Source: Cyanobacteriota bacterium (GTDB taxonomy: Bacteria > Cyanobacteriota > Cyanobacteriia > PCC-6307 > Cyanobiaceae). From it: a stretch of DNA of 5,252 bases. The stretch covers positions 1-5,252 of the forward strand of contig JAPLIF010000074.1 in the NCBI GenBank assembly GCA_026389255.1. Direction: 5' to 3'. The notes below the pieces were generated by a model that did not search any database, was not told the DNA's origin, and was given only the letters and a program-made list of their open reading frames with translations. Shown in pieces: positions 5,218 through 5,252 of the stretch; the stretch's first letter is position 1; every line of letters starts with the position of its first letter. A program made the position numbers and the translations under genes.

Positions 5218-5252
5218 ATGAAGCAGCGCTGGCGCTTACTGGCTCTCTGGGG
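5218..5252 (+). CDS. 5' end of an unidentified gene, possibly exported
   Basis: Only 11 complete codons are visible from the ATG at 5218, reading MKQRWRLLALW, and the frame is still open at the window edge. A strongly basic N-terminus followed by a hydrophobic run suggests the start of a signal peptide or membrane anchor. Its third codon positions are mostly G or C, like the other genes here. A rival frame begins at ATG 5172 with a better Shine-Dalgarno (GGAG at 5161-5164, 7 bases upstream) and also stays open, but its codons end in A or T far more often. There is no basis for naming a product. Confidence 0.45.
   Translation, partial: MKQRWRLLALW

Overview
The window looks like a chromosomal housekeeping segment from a GC-rich unicellular cyanobacterium, most likely of the Synechococcus/Cyanobium group. 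The evidence is the strongly G/C-biased third codon positions, a DUF1830-type protein (a family known essentially from cyanobacteria), the cyanobacterial style of the pyruvate kinase with its extra C-terminal domain, and the ScpB-to-YggT neighbourhood. I saw no copy of the HIP1 octamer GCGATCGC, which is common in many other cyanobacteria; the nearest is GCGATCGT in the permease gene. The taxonomic placement is inference.

Layout. Bases 1-203 are the 3' end of a gene for the chromosome segregation protein ScpB, followed 30 bases later on the same strand by a small two-helix YggT/YlmG membrane protein (234-527). These converge on a two-gene minus-strand unit: a small MazG-type nucleotide pyrophosphohydrolase (1153-1482), then a secreted beta-rich protein of unknown function (616-1113). 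The convergent gap (528-615) holds short direct repeats and no clear terminator. A short divergent region (1483-1540) separates mazG from pyruvate kinase (1541-3325, plus strand). Only 18 bases after pyk starts a full-length MacB/FtsX-type ABC transporter permease (3344-4573) with no ATPase partner in view. A 195-base gap (4574-4768) contains two small inverted repeats and a suspicious membrane-helix-like reading on the minus strand. Next come a DUF1830 protein (4769-5149) and, after a short AT-rich leader, the probable first codons of another gene (from 5218), cut off by the window edge.

Functionally the genes are mixed: chromosome segregation and membrane/division (scpB, yggT), nucleotide-pool sanitation (mazG-like), the last step of glycolysis (pyk), envelope transport (permease), and two uncharacterised conserved proteins. 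Pyk and the permease are probably co-transcribed, as are mazG and the secreted protein; neither pairing points to one shared pathway.

I found no convincing new multi-gene system, mobile element, CRISPR array or RNA gene. The points most worth checking are the pyruvate kinase's missing phospho-histidine in its swivelling domain, the secreted protein beside MazG, the possible remnant of a small membrane protein at 4574-4740, and two interlocking inverted repeats just upstream of the last start codon.
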